NCBI RefSeq assembly: GCF_000317285.1
Contig: NZ_AJLN01000100.1
Coordinates: forward strand, 186,001 to 250,000
DNA: 64,000 bases
DNA from: Chlorogloeopsis fritschii PCC 6912
Lineage (GTDB): Bacteria > Cyanobacteriota > Cyanobacteriia > Cyanobacteriales > Nostocaceae
Reading direction: 5' to 3'
Below, piece by piece: positions 36,513 to 45,584 of the stretch. Within the stretch, counting starts at the first letter, position 1. Every line of letters begins with the position of its first letter. A model generated the notes under the pieces. That model did not search any database, had not been told where the DNA came from, and saw only the letters and a list, made by a program, of their open reading frames with translations. The translations under genes and the position numbers were made by a program.

Positions 36513-36938
36513 CTAATCTGTTACAGTTACACCCATATTCTTGGCAGTGCCTGCAATTATTTTCATTGCCGCATCAATATCGTTGGCATTGAGATCGGGC
36601 AATTTAGTTTGAGCAATCTGCCGCAGTTGTTCTTTTGTAATTGACCCAACTTTTCTTTTGTTGGGTTCACTAGAACCTTTTTCGATTTTCGCTGCTTTGG
36701 TAATCAACACCGATGCTGGAGGTGTCTTGAGTACAAATGTGAAACTCCGATCTTCATAAACCGAAATTTCTACAGGTATCACCGTCCCAGCTTGATCTGC
36801 TGTTTTGGCGTTGTACTCCTTACAAAACATCATGATGTTAACGCCATGCTGACCCAGGGCAGGGCCGACTGGCGGTGCTGGGTTGGCTTTCCCAGCGTTA
36901 AGGGCCAGTTTAATGACCGCTACTACTTTTTTCGCCAT
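36513..36938 (-). CDS. rplK: ribosomal protein L11
   Basis: A 141-residue protein of the GTPase-associated centre. The N-terminal [27 protein letters not shown] and C-terminal [10 protein letters not shown] blocks are typical. It starts 6 bases after nusG, so the two are translationally close. Confidence 0.97.
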   Translation of the reverse strand: MAKKVVAVIKLALNAGKANPAPPVGPALGQHGVNIMMFCKEYNAKTADQAGTVIPVEISVYEDRSFTFVLKTPPASVLITKAAKIEKGSSEPNKRKVGSITKEQLRQIAQTKLPDLNANDIDAAMKIIAGTAKNMGVTVTD

Positions 36939-36944
36939 TTCTAA

Positions 36945-37583
36945 TTAACTCTGTTTTTGAACCTGATTAAATTCCAATTCTACAGGTGTTTCTCGTCCAA
37001 AAATCGAAAGTAAAGCTTTGAGCTTGCTTCGTTCTGGAGTAACTTCTATCACCTCGCCTTCAAAGTCCTTAAATGGACCAGAAAGCACGACTATCTTATC
37101 ACCAGTCGCCATGTCAATTTTGACAATTGGCTCTTGTTCGCTGGTCTGTTTGAAGATTCGTTCTACTTCCGCATGACCGAGCGGCACTGGCTTAACGTGA
37201 CCGCGACCTTTGCCACCGCCACGTTTTTGTTCTGCTCCCACAAAATTAATTACGTGGGAGGTATTCCGTACTACCTGCCAGGAGTCATCATCCATCACCA
37301 TTCTGACTAACACGTAGCCAGGGAAGACTTTCTCTTCTGTGTGTTGGCGACTGCCATCTTTACGGATTTTTACTGCTGGCGTGTGCGGAATCTCTACCTG
37401 GAGAATTTTATCAGCTACATCAAATGATTGGATGCGCTGTTCCAAGTTAGTCTTCACACGTTTTTCACAACCAGAGGCTACTTGTACGGCATACCAGCGA
37501 GCTTCATGCTCTGCTGCCGTATGTTCTTGTGTTTCCTCTGAGTGCACAATTGAATTGTGTTCTTCGTCTGTTGCAGAAGTCAT
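36945..37583 (-). CDS. nusG: transcription factor NusG
   Basis: A 212-residue transcription elongation/termination factor. The NGN domain (RWYAVQVASGCEKRVKTNLEQRI, PGYVLVRM) follows an acidic N-terminal extension of about 30 residues, and the KOW domain (GDKIVVLSGPFKDFEGEVIEV) is at the C-terminus. I place the start at the ATG at 37583, which overlaps the secE stop (ATGA), rather than the in-frame TTG eight codons upstream. Confidence 0.95.
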   Translation of the reverse strand: MTSATDEEHNSIVHSEETQEHTAAEHEARWYAVQVASGCEKRVKTNLEQRIQSFDVADKILQVEIPHTPAVKIRKDGSRQHTEEKVFPGYVLVRMVMDDDSWQVVRNTSHVINFVGAEQKRGGGKGRGHVKPVPLGHAEVERIFKQTSEQEPIVKIDMATGDKIVVLSGPFKDFEGEVIEVTPERSKLKALLSIFGRETPVELEFNQVQKQS

Positions 37584-37804
37584 CCGAATACCTGTTGTGC
37601 TGCCCAAGTAAAAAATTTATCGACCAAAAAAAGCACAGATGCCGATAGGGATACCATCAGCAAGACAGCTGCTGATTCGCTCACTAACTGTCTGCGACTG
37701 GGCCAAACCACTTTTTCAAACTCTTCTTTCAGTCCTTGAAAGAAGTTGCCTAAGCTAAACCCATTGGTCGTTTCTTGGATTTCTGCTTCGTTTTTCTTGG
37801 CCAC
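37580..37804 (-). CDS. secE: preprotein translocase subunit SecE
   Basis: A 74-residue single-pass SecYEG subunit: EFEKVVWPSRRQLVSESAAVLLMVSLSASVLF contains the conserved amphipathic VxWP motif and the membrane helix. The start is GTG (VAKKNEAEI), preceded by GGGGAG, not the far-upstream ATG that would add 35 unrelated residues. It stands in the classic tRNA-Trp - secE - nusG arrangement. Confidence 0.93.
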   Translation of the reverse strand: MAKKNEAEIQETTNGFSLGNFFQGLKEEFEKVVWPSRRQLVSESAAVLLMVSLSASVLFLVDKFFTWAAQQVFG

Positions 37805-37986
37805 GGTACTTTTACTCCCCCCATAGCTGATAAAGCTAATTTCTATAGGCGATCGCAACTTTATTTCTGAACTTAAATAATTGCTTGAAAAAAGCTGCAA
37901 ATAAAACAATTATACCCGAAATCAAAAGTGCTGGTTGCTTATCTTTTCAACCACATATTGCACTCGATTCGGGTCTTTGTTTACAG

Positions 37987-38059
37987 CGCGCCCTGGAGGA
38001 CTTGAACCCCCGACATCAGGTTTTGGAGACCTGCGTTCTACCAACTGAACTAAGAGCGC
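37987..38059 (-). tRNA. trnW: tRNA-Trp (CCA)
   Basis: A 73-base cloverleaf on the minus strand: acceptor GCGCTCT / AGGGCGC, D-arm TTCAGTTGGTAGAA, anticodon loop CTCCAAA giving anticodon CCA, T-loop GTTCAAGTC. CCA is not encoded. It sits between rplS and secE, its usual cyanobacterial place. Confidence 0.97.
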
Positions 38060-38211
38060 ACGTTGTCTTTGATTCAGTTATTGCGTTCAGACTTTTTCTA
38101 GTTTAACGCAATTTGGCATTTTTTGTTAACTTTATTTTTGACTTGAGGAGACAAATTAGCGGCTGATGCCGCTGTTTTTGTGAATCCTTGTCCCATACTC
38201 TACTTAGTCAA

Positions 38212-38574
38212 TCACAAAGCACGGTCAAAGCGCTGTTTAATTCGGGTAGCCTTGCCAACGCGATTGCGTAAGTAGTATAGTTTAGCACGCCGGACTTTAC
38301 CACGACGCACTACTTTGATGCTGTCTATGCGAGGAGAATGAACTAAAAACACCCGCTCGACGCCAATGCCTTGAAATACACGGCGAACTGTAATGGTTTC
38401 ATTGATTCCACCATTACGCTTGGCAATCACAACTCCTTCGTAGGGCTGTACGCGGTATTTGTCTCCTTCTTTGATTTTGACACCCACTTTAACGGTGTCG
38501 CCCACATATATGTCGGGCAGATTCGATTTTAATTGTTCCGCTTCAATAGAGCGGATTACTTCTTGAGCGTTCAT
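38212..38574 (-). CDS. rplS: ribosomal protein L19
   Basis: A 120-residue large-subunit protein: [32 protein letters not shown] and [32 protein letters not shown] match the family along the whole length. It is upstream of tRNA-Trp on the same strand. Confidence 0.96.
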   Translation of the reverse strand: MNAQEVIRSIEAEQLKSNLPDIYVGDTVKVGVKIKEGDKYRVQPYEGVVIAKRNGGINETITVRRVFQGIGVERVFLVHSPRIDSIKVVRRGKVRRAKLYYLRNRVGKATRIKQRFDRAL

Positions 38575-38719
38575 AGTCCACAGAAAAACTCACGATCATC
38601 CATAATAAATCTACAACCCTATATCAGTCTAGTGGATTAAACTGATGACGTTTTCACCTGTTGTGGCATCAAATTAAGAAAATGTGATGTCACAAGACTG
38701 TGCCATAGGTAGAAAACGT

Positions 38720-39691
38720 ATGAAATTTAGCATTGTAATTACAACTTACAACCGCTTACATTTGCTCAAAAGAGCGATAGACTCTGCTTTGAGGCAAACT
38801 ATTCCATGTGAAGTGGTTGTTGCTGATGATTGCTCCTTGGATGGCACACAAGAATACTTAAATTATTGTAGAGAAAAATTTTTCGAGAGTGGAAACTCTC
38901 GCTTTGTGTACCATCGCAATGAGGTTAACTCTGGTCATGCAGCAACTGTAAATGCTGGTGTTCTTAAGTCCACTGGTGATTGGATTAAATTTTTGGATGA
39001 TGACGACTACTTAGCTCCTAATTGTTTGGAGGAAATGGCACGAGCGATCGCACTTCATCCCCAAGCAGCGATCGTATCTTGTATTGCGGCTCAAATTAAC
39101 GAACAAGAAGTTGAACTTAGCCGCACGCCACAATTAGGCACTGGGTTAGCTTTTTACACCCCGCAAGCAGATATTCATTACGGTATGTTGCTCGAACTTC
39201 TACCGTTTGGTACACCTGTACAGGTAGCTTGTCGTCGTGATGTTTTCCTCCAAACAGGCGGTTGGAATTCTCAACTCGATACCAATTGTGATGATATTGA
39301 TTCTTGGATTAATATTGCTAAGTTTGGTGATGCAATTTTCATCAATCACTGCCTTGCTTATCGAACTGTATGGCAAGGTGCTTGCAATCAGAAGTTTTCT
39401 CTGTCTCGACGCTTAAATACTAATCTTGTGATGAAGGAGAAGATTTACGCTTTAGTTGATGAAAAGCATCGTGATCATATTCCTGCTCTTAAGGATATTG
39501 AAAATTATTTGAAATTGCATTGGCTCATTGTAGCCTTGAAACAAAAAAACTTTCAAAGTATAAACAGTATATTATTTTCTTCTATTCCTGCTGTATTTTC
39601 TTGGCAAGCTTGGCATCTTTTGTTTAATGCCTTGTTGAATCGGCAAAATTTTGGCAGTACTCAAATTCAAAAATATGTATTAATTAAATGA
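38720..39691 (+). CDS. family 2 glycosyltransferase
   Basis: A 323-residue GT-A-fold glycosyltransferase. The N-terminal FSIVITTYNRLHLLKRAIDSAL is the nucleotide-sugar binding start; VVADDCSLDGT and the metal-binding DXD-type KFLDDDDYLAPN (about 94-105) follow. The C-terminal helices may contact membrane lipid or acceptor. The ATG at 38720 starts right at the family's N-terminus; upstream in-frame starts (38684, 38687) would add 11-12 residues. Likely role: polysaccharide or glycolipid synthesis. A second glycosyltransferase follows after 400 bases. Confidence 0.9.
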   Translation: MKFSIVITTYNRLHLLKRAIDSALRQTIPCEVVVADDCSLDGTQEYLNYCREKFFESGNSRFVYHRNEVNSGHAATVNAGVLKSTGDWIKFLDDDDYLAPNCLEEMARAIALHPQAAIVSCIAAQINEQEVELSRTPQLGTGLAFYTPQADIHYGMLLELLPFGTPVQVACRRDVFLQTGGWNSQLDTNCDDIDSWINIAKFGDAIFINHCLAYRTVWQGACNQKFSLSRRLNTNLVMKEKIYALVDEKHRDHIPALKDIENYLKLHWLIVALKQKNFQSINSILFSSIPAVFSWQAWHLLFNALLNRQNFGSTQIQKYVLIK

Positions 39692-40090
39692 TTCACCAAA
39701 AAAAACGCACAATGCAGAACATATTCATCAAAATTACCATGCACAGCAATTAAGGTATTAAGTATATAAAATTATTTTTGATACATATTTTTGTTACAAA
39801 ACATAGTGATTTTTTAACTTTTCAATTGCCAGTTTCATACCAATTTGTAATTATAGATCCCCGACTTCTTAAAGAAGCCGGGGATCTGGGGATCTAGGTT
39901 TTTTATTTTTATTTGAAATTGCTATACCTTACATATTTTTATTTTTATCTCTAAGAATAGCAGCTATACATTTACTTAATATTAGCTCTAGTTTGATTAA
40001 ATTTATATAAAGCTAAACTCATTTCATCAATTAATATTAAGGTATTTGTATATAACGCTATGTTAATTTCTTAAATTCCGTTGAAATGTT
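39692..40090. other. intergenic region between glycosyltransferases
   Basis: AT-rich apart from a strong palindrome at 39855-39887 (listed separately). No gene seen. Confidence 0.5.
39855..39887. repeat. 33-bp palindromic repeat
   Basis: AGATCCCCGACTTCTT and its near-inverse AAGAAGCCGGGGATCT. A related palindrome (AGATACCCGACTTCT...) lies at 44172-44205. With AT-rich flanks it could also end transcription. Confidence 0.8.
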
Positions 40091-41152
40091 ATGCGAATAA
40101 TACATATATTGAATCACATTCAAGAAATTGGTAACGGTATTGTAAATGTGGCTGTAGACCTTGCTTGCTTGCAGGCAAAAAATGGTTACGAGGTAGCAGT
40201 CATTTCTGGAGGGGGAGAATACGAAGCTTTATTAGCAAGCTTTGGTGTTAAGCATTATCACTTAGATCAGAGTAGGAAACCAATTAATATTATTAAAGCG
40301 GCTGTACGTTATCGGGCAATTGTACAAGAGTTTCAACCGGATATCGTTCATGCCCACATGATGACGGGAGTGGTGCTAGCAGGTTTACTCAGAAATAAAG
40401 GTGGGTACGCTTTAGTTTCCACTGTACACAACGAATTTCAACGAGCCAGCATATTGATGGGGCTTGCCGATAGGGTAATTGCTGTCAGTAAAGCAGTTTC
40501 CGAGTCTATGGTACGGCGTGGTGTCCCTCAAGAAAAGTTACGGGTGATATGTAATGGTACTCTCGGTAGTCCCCGTAATCGTCCGCTACAAGAGTATCAA
40601 CCTTTACCTTTGCAACGTCCCGCGATCGCTACTGTGGCAGGGATGTATCAGCGTAAGGGCATAACTGAGTTAATAGAAGCTTTTGAGCAAATAGCTTTAG
40701 ATTTTCCTGAAGTCCATTTGTATCTTATTGGAAATGGCCCCGATCGCCCAATATTTGAAGCGCAGGCAAGCCAAACTGCCTTCACCTCCCGCATTCATTT
40801 TGAAGGCTTTCAAGCTGAACCTCAACGCTATTTGTTAGCTTGTGACATATTCGTGTTAGCATCTCACCGCGAACCTTTTGGTCTTGTGCTTTCAGAAGCA
40901 CGTGAAGCTGGTTGTGCTATTATTGCAACTCAGGTAGATGGCATACCGGAAGCTTTAGACAATGGACAAGCCGGCATTCTGGTACCAGCAAAAGATAGCA
41001 AAGCTTTAGCTGCTGCACTCATAAATTTATTAAGTAATTCAGATACCTTAAATGAGTGGAGAACAAAAGCACATCAAAATCTAGAGTGGTTGAATATTAC
41101 TCGCGTTCATCAAGAATATCTAGCAGTGTATTTAGAGTTAATTAAAAAATGA
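40091..41152 (+). CDS. family 4 glycosyltransferase
   Basis: A 353-residue GT-B-fold retaining glycosyltransferase. N-terminal domain: IIHILNHIQEIGNGIVNVAVDLA and PDIVHAHMMTGV. C-terminal sugar-nucleotide site: TVAGMYQRKGITELIEAFEQ, LIGNGPDR, then the EX7E motif in REPFGLVLSEAREAGCAIIATQVDGIPE. Probably acts with the preceding GT2 in surface-glycan or glycolipid synthesis (inference). STRR repeats start right after the stop. Confidence 0.92.
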   Translation: MRIIHILNHIQEIGNGIVNVAVDLACLQAKNGYEVAVISGGGEYEALLASFGVKHYHLDQSRKPINIIKAAVRYRAIVQEFQPDIVHAHMMTGVVLAGLLRNKGGYALVSTVHNEFQRASILMGLADRVIAVSKAVSESMVRRGVPQEKLRVICNGTLGSPRNRPLQEYQPLPLQRPAIATVAGMYQRKGITELIEAFEQIALDFPEVHLYLIGNGPDRPIFEAQASQTAFTSRIHFEGFQAEPQRYLLACDIFVLASHREPFGLVLSEAREAGCAIIATQVDGIPEALDNGQAGILVPAKDSKALAAALINLLSNSDTLNEWRTKAHQNLEWLNITRVHQEYLAVYLELIKK

Positions 41153-41235
41153 CTGTTAATAGTTAATAGCTAATGGCTAATGGATATTTATATTTAATGA
41201 ACAATTAACCACCATGAGAACAACTAACCACTAAC
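41153..41235. repeat. STRR block after the GT4 gene
   Basis: GTTAATAGTTAATAGCTAATGG-like heptamers followed by CTAACCA units, joined directly to the MITE at 41236-41304. Confidence 0.8.
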
Positions 41236-41304
41236 CACTGTACGGGCGGGTTTAGAATATAAATTTTCGATTCTAAACCAAAGTTAATCAATAAAACCCG
41301 CCCC
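41236..41304. repeat. MITE-like element (family A/B), uninterrupted copy
   Basis: Inverted ends GTACGGGCGGGTTTAGAAT and AAAACCCGCCCC; internal TTGATTAACTTTGG (minus strand) is shared with the copy at 4115-4235. It represents the empty site for the 47-bp nested insert in that copy. Confidence 0.75.
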
Positions 41305-41320
41305 TCCCAACTACTAACCA

Positions 41321-43288
41321 CTAAAGATTTAAAGGAGCCGAAGCATTAAGCTTGTAGCTACTGATAACTTGGTTAATTGCTGGTAGAAGTTTTTGGTATT
41401 GCTCGCTAGGTACAACATAGGAGTCAATCGAAACTTTATTGCTTTGATGTTTGATAAAACTATTGACTGTTAGTCTTCCAGAAACACCTTGAGTTTGATT
41501 TGTATAACTCCAAGTAATTCTGACACTGCCATCAGATTGGCGTACAGGTTGATTCATCGTCAAGTTTGTTTGTGAAGCGGCAAACTTGTTGATGAAATTT
41601 TTTAACATCGTGGTTAACTGTTCTTGGTCTAGCTCCCGTTCTACAATGAAGACATTAACCTGAACTAGAGCATTTTCAGTATCGTCAAGCCAATATATAA
41701 TTACTTCATCTGAAGTGCTATTGTCTTTAACAGTCCATCCCTGGGGAATATCGATTGAGAATAAACCTGTTTTATAGGTGTACGTTTCCAAATTGCTGAT
41801 TTCAACTTCCTCAAATATACCTGGTTCAGTTGTGGGGTTGGAAGGAGTTGGAGGCGCTGATTGGCTAGGAGTAGAATTGGTGGTATCAGAAGAATTTTCT
41901 TCTTCTGGAAGATTAGCACCAATAAAAGCTAAGAGGACAAATAAAGCTGCAAAGCTTGAGTAAATAATAATCGCTGCTTTTGCCCAAGCTCTTTGATGGG
42001 CTTTAAAATCCTGAATGCTCCGCCATTGTCTACTTCTCCAAGCCCAAACATTTCCCTTTGCACCGAGGATAAAGGGCATTGGTAAACCGAGGTAAGGTAT
42101 CCAGGAGATTAAACCAATCCAGACTTGGTTAGTTAGACACCACAAAGGCGATATGAGAAATGCTCCCCAGTTCCAGCCTTGAATTTCGGGTGGTATGGGA
42201 ACAGAAGTATTAAATGTACCGCCTCCACCTATCCACATTGAGTCAGAATTTGTTGATGTACCTGGCGAGATGTACTGTGGAGGATTAATGCCTCTTGTAG
42301 GTGTGCCAGGTGAAATATATTGAGGTGGATTACCACCAGAATTTACAACTGTAGGCGGTGGAGAATGGTAACCACCAGAGTTTGGTGATGCTGGTGTATT
42401 GTATTGGGGTGAAGGTACTGTAGGAGTAACATAGTTAGCAACAGGAGACTGCAAAGCATCAATCATTTCTCTGGCAGTGGCATAGCGAGCCTCCTGCGAA
42501 GGAGCTAGACTAACGCCTGGGTTGTAAGCGATCGCCCGATCCAAAACCATCCGCAAATTTGGACTGACATTCATCGCATATTGATGCCAGATAATGCTTC
42601 CTGTTCTGAAATCTGTCTCCAACTCATGCGGCATTTTCCCTGTCAGTAGATAAATCATCGTCAATGCCAGACTGTATAAATCACTACTGTAAACAGGTCT
42701 ACCAGCCGCTTGTTCTGGAGGCATAAATCCTGGTGTACCAATTACAATTGAGCTGGTAGGATTGCCTTGAGAATTTACTACTGTACCCATCGATTCTCGC
42801 ACTGCACCAAAATCGATCAGTACTGGTATGTTGTCCGAATTCCGCAGAATTATGTTGTCTGGTTTGATATCCCGATGGATAATATGTCTGCTGTGGACGA
42901 AGTTAAGAACATATAACAAACTTTTGAGAATTTCTCGCACAGCACTCTCATTCATTACCCCTTCAGTTTGTACTTTATTAGTGAGAGTTTTGCCTTCAAT
43001 ATATTCTTGGACTAAATAAAAATTATCTTGTTCTGAAAAATAAGCATACAATTTCGGAATTCGATTGTTACTATTGCCCAAATCCTCCAAAATAGCCGCT
43101 TCTCGCCCAAACCTGTCTTGAACCATTTTGTATATTTGTGGATTATTGGTAACAGGTTTTAGCTGTTTTATGACACAAAAACGACCAGAAGGCAAATGTG
43201 TATCTTCTGCTAAAAAAGTTTTACCAAAACCACCTTCTCCTAAGACTTTAACAATCTTGTAACGATTGTTAATTATTGATTGCAACAT
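41321..43288 (-). CDS. Ser/Thr kinase 5 with membrane and PsbP-like domains
   Basis: A 655-residue kinase, closest in its catalytic part to kinases 1 and 2. Kinase domain (about 8-285): GEGGFGKT, CVIKQLKP, HRDIKPDN, DFGAVRE. A Pro/Gly/Ser linker with repeated QYISPGTPTRG-like text (about 295-350), a hydrophobic region with several aromatic-rich segments (about 368-425) and a helix (about 437-460) follow. The C-terminal domain (about 495-650: YKTGLFSIDIPQGWTVKDN) resembles PsbP-type folds. The NPRDRY stretch is replaced by NPGVSLAPSQEARY, the same repeat insertion as in kinase 2. Confidence 0.9.
   Translation of the reverse strand: MLQSIINNRYKIVKVLGEGGFGKTFLAEDTHLPSGRFCVIKQLKPVTNNPQIYKMVQDRFGREAAILEDLGNSNNRIPKLYAYFSEQDNFYLVQEYIEGKTLTNKVQTEGVMNESAVREILKSLLYVLNFVHSRHIIHRDIKPDNIILRNSDNIPVLIDFGAVRESMGTVVNSQGNPTSSIVIGTPGFMPPEQAAGRPVYSSDLYSLALTMIYLLTGKMPHELETDFRTGSIIWHQYAMNVSPNLRMVLDRAIAYNPGVSLAPSQEARYATAREMIDALQSPVANYVTPTVPSPQYNTPASPNSGGYHSPPPTVVNSGGNPPQYISPGTPTRGINPPQYISPGTSTNSDSMWIGGGGTFNTSVPIPPEIQGWNWGAFLISPLWCLTNQVWIGLISWIPYLGLPMPFILGAKGNVWAWRSRQWRSIQDFKAHQRAWAKAAIIIYSSFAALFVLLAFIGANLPEEENSSDTTNSTPSQSAPPTPSNPTTEPGIFEEVEISNLETYTYKTGLFSIDIPQGWTVKDNSTSDEVIIYWLDDTENALVQVNVFIVERELDQEQLTTMLKNFINKFAASQTNLTMNQPVRQSDGSVRITWSYTNQTQGVSGRLTVNSFIKHQSNKVSIDSYVVPSEQYQKLLPAINQVISSYKLNASAPLNL
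42483..42516 (-). repeat. short palindromic repeat inserted in frame in kinase 5
   Basis: Coding strand GCGTTAGTCTAGCTCCTTCG then CAGGAGGCTCGC, inner palindrome CTCCTtCGCAGGAG. Same position relative to the kinase domain as the copy in kinase 2. Confidence 0.75.
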
Positions 43289-43837
43289 CGATTCCTCAAC
43301 CTCTATACTACTTTATTTAAAAGTGTTTTATTGTAAATTAACTGATTGCAAACTCTGGAATTAAAAGCACAAAATTTACTAAATTTATTCTGGTTTAAAT
43401 TAGTCTTGAAAAGATTATTGTTTTTCTCCATCTGCTTTTAATAGAAAAGTGTTTTATAGTTGAATTGATAACTAGTTATGGCTAGTCATGGTTAAAAATG
43501 TTTGCTATTCTAGCTGCATAAAATCAGTTTGAAAACTGTTTAACATAATAATGCAAATATCTTAATGTCTAAAAATTTACTATGTTTTCTCAATTTTGTA
43601 TGTAAAGAATTGATATTTTATATGTATAGATAATTACTATTGATGAAGCAAAAGAGCAACTGAAATAACTAAGTTTTTGTTGCAGGATAACCAGGAACTG
43701 CATACAGGCGATCGCATTATCCTTGTTAACAGTCCAGAATTTGTATTTGAGGGCAATGCAGCTAAGTAAGTCAACAATAAACAACCTAAAAACACAGATC
43801 CCTCCCATCTTGCATCAGTTGCTGAATTATGATTTTT

Positions 43838-43906
43838 GTAGAGTGGGCAATGCTATTGGTTGACTAAAACCCTTATTTGTACCTTGTGGCATTGCCCACC
43901 CTACGG
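43838..43906. repeat. MITE-like inverted repeat (GTAGGGTGGGCA family), copy 2
   Basis: Ends GTAGAGTGGGCAATGC / GCATTGCCCACCCTACGG, internal AAACCCTTAT; 69 bp, same length and layout as the copy at 12903-12971. Confidence 0.8.
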
Positions 43907-43919
43907 TTATTGAGAATGG

Positions 43920-44140
43920 TGAGCCAGTCCGGTGGGCGGGTTCCCCGGCATAAAGGAGCCAGCGCCTTGGACGGCAATGCCCTCCTTGTAGGCGCGTTCG
44001 CGAAGCGTTCTCGTAGAGTAGCGACGTATCCGTTGGTAGCGACTGGCGTCACGTGACGTGAACTGGCGTAGACGCCCGTAGACGCGGAGCGGCTTCCCGT
44101 AAGAGTGGGCGGCTTCTCGTAGAGTACCCGAAGGGTGCAA
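43920..44140. repeat. cluster of short REP-like repeats
   Basis: A mosaic of GC-rich motifs such as GCGTAGACGC, GCGGAGCGGCTTCCCGTA, GTGGGCGGCTTCTCGTAGAG and CGTATCCGTTGGTAG. Related pieces occur at 121-182, 59879-59960 and 60140-60180. Confidence 0.75.
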
Positions 44141-44171
44141 GATCTCAGATCCCCAACTAATCTAAAAACGC

Positions 44172-44205
44172 AGATACCCGACTTCTGGCAAGAAATCGGG
44201 TATCT
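44172..44205. repeat. 34-bp palindromic repeat
   Basis: AGATACCCGACTTCT and its near-inverse AGAAATCGGGTATCT; same family as 39855-39887. Confidence 0.8.
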
Positions 44206-44667
44206 TACAGAGGGTATTATATCAACCAATTGGGATACTATAGCCAACACCTATATCAACTGCTACGAACTAAGAATAATTACTCAAAATTTCACCAGCA
44301 TGGAATTGTATCTGTTGGGAATGCCACTGCTATCCTCACAACAAAAGCACATATGCATGGGGAATTTTGGTTTTAGCGATCGCTTTAGCTTCCAAACCAG
44401 AGGTTGATGTTTAGTAACAGCTAGATGTTGCACAATTTAATAGCTATTACGACTATCCTATTTGATTTGTGAGAATTGAGGCAATCAAAAGTACGATTTC
44501 TTGGGTAAATTTGGCTTTTTGTTGTTTACAAATCAATTTGGAATATTAATTATATCAGTCATTCAGTAAATATATTTAAAGATAATATATGCTAGCTAGC
44601 GGTTTTTATCAATTAAAATATAACGTTTTTAAGCCCTTAGTTCTACTATCTTTTGACAGGTTAAAAA

Positions 44668-44700
44668 ATATAATGCCTTTGGTAAATATATTACCAAAGG
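44668..44700 (-). terminator. terminator after the response regulator
   Basis: On the minus strand a perfect 10-bp stem CCTTTGGTAA / TTACCAAAGG with a 5-base loop followed by CATTATATTTTTT, 58 bases past the response regulator stop. Confidence 0.75.
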
Positions 44701-44757
44701 TTGTTACGTAATTAATTAAAATTCGTTTTTTATCTTGTGCCTAAAAACAGATTGGAA

Positions 44758-45159
44758 CTAATTTTTATGCATTAAAATCGCCTGAACCCGAACTAATAAT
44801 TCATCCGGATCTATGGGCTTTCGGATAATGCCAGCTAGCTTTACTTCGCACTCTTCGCCGAGCAAAGCTTCTTCATAAGCTGTAACCAACAGAATAGGAA
44901 GAGATTGTAAAACAGGGTTTTGCTGAATTCGACGAGCAACTTCGTATCCATCCATATCTGGCATCATCAAATCTAGGAGCAGCAGAGCGGGTTGACTAGC
45001 TTCAACTTTAGCTAGTGCTGCTGTTCCACTATTTACAATTTCAACATCATAACCCTCCAATTTAAGAACCGTTTCGAGAAAAAAGCAGTTTTCAGGAACA
45101 TCATCACAGATCAGAATGTAATGATGTTTACTGTTTTGTTTTGCCCCTATACCACACAT
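44758..45159 (-). CDS. single-domain response regulator (CheY-like)
   Basis: A 133-residue receiver domain with no output domain. Acidic pair in ILICDDVPEN, phospho-acceptor Asp in LLLLDLMMPDMDG (about residue 67), the switch Thr in LLVTAYEE, and the Lys in IIRKPIDPDEL are all present. It probably acts by protein contact or within a phosphorelay. No kinase gene is next to it; the nearest histidine kinase gene in the window is 28 kb away. Confidence 0.92.
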   Translation of the reverse strand: MCGIGAKQNSKHHYILICDDVPENCFFLETVLKLEGYDVEIVNSGTAALAKVEASQPALLLLDLMMPDMDGYEVARRIQQNPVLQSLPILLVTAYEEALLGEECEVKLAGIIRKPIDPDELLVRVQAILMHKN

Positions 45160-45584
45160 ATTGCAATCAAAAAATAGTAAATTCCTACTTTTAAATCACC
45201 CTTACACCTTTAGCTAAACAGGAGTCTATAAGTCCTCCCGCTACAGATATAGTTATTTTCTAAGCCCAATGATTTAAAATGTTCTGAAAAAACTTGCTTG
45301 TTTAGTCATGGTATAAATCTTCAAAATGTAAAGCAATTGTATATCTACCTATGCAGTGAGCAAAATCAATCTTTCCAACAAGGAAAAAATAACGGCGTAT
45401 TGTTTCTAATTTTTTAACCTGATCGCAGAGTAGAAATTAAAGCTATGACATTGAAGTAATTTTGCCACAAAAATTAAGTGGCTAAATGCGCCAAACGCAG
45501 ACAGCCAATGGAAAAATTAGAATCAAAAGTGAAACTATATAACTGTGGAGGTGGTGGGATGGGGGTAGTTGGTAGCTTCTCGGA
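45160..45584. other. intergenic region
   Basis: About 420 bases between the response regulator and the RND permease, AT-rich. Only a short open frame of shadow type is present; no gene or RNA recognised. Confidence 0.45.

Larger units (their letters stand above)
43289..44757. other. 1.5-kb repeat-rich intergenic region
   Basis: No convincing gene. It contains a MITE (43838-43906), a cluster of short REP-like repeats (about 43920-44140), a palindrome (44172-44205) and a terminator (44668-44700). A short open stretch at about 43678-43770 (plus strand, ...HTGDRIILVNSPEFVFEGN) could be a gene fragment but has no identifiable parent. Confidence 0.5.

Noticed and set aside
43873-44407. Open frames of 125, 77 and 90 codons across the repeat cluster
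   Set aside because: They are made of REP-like repeats and palindromes; translations are repeat-derived.
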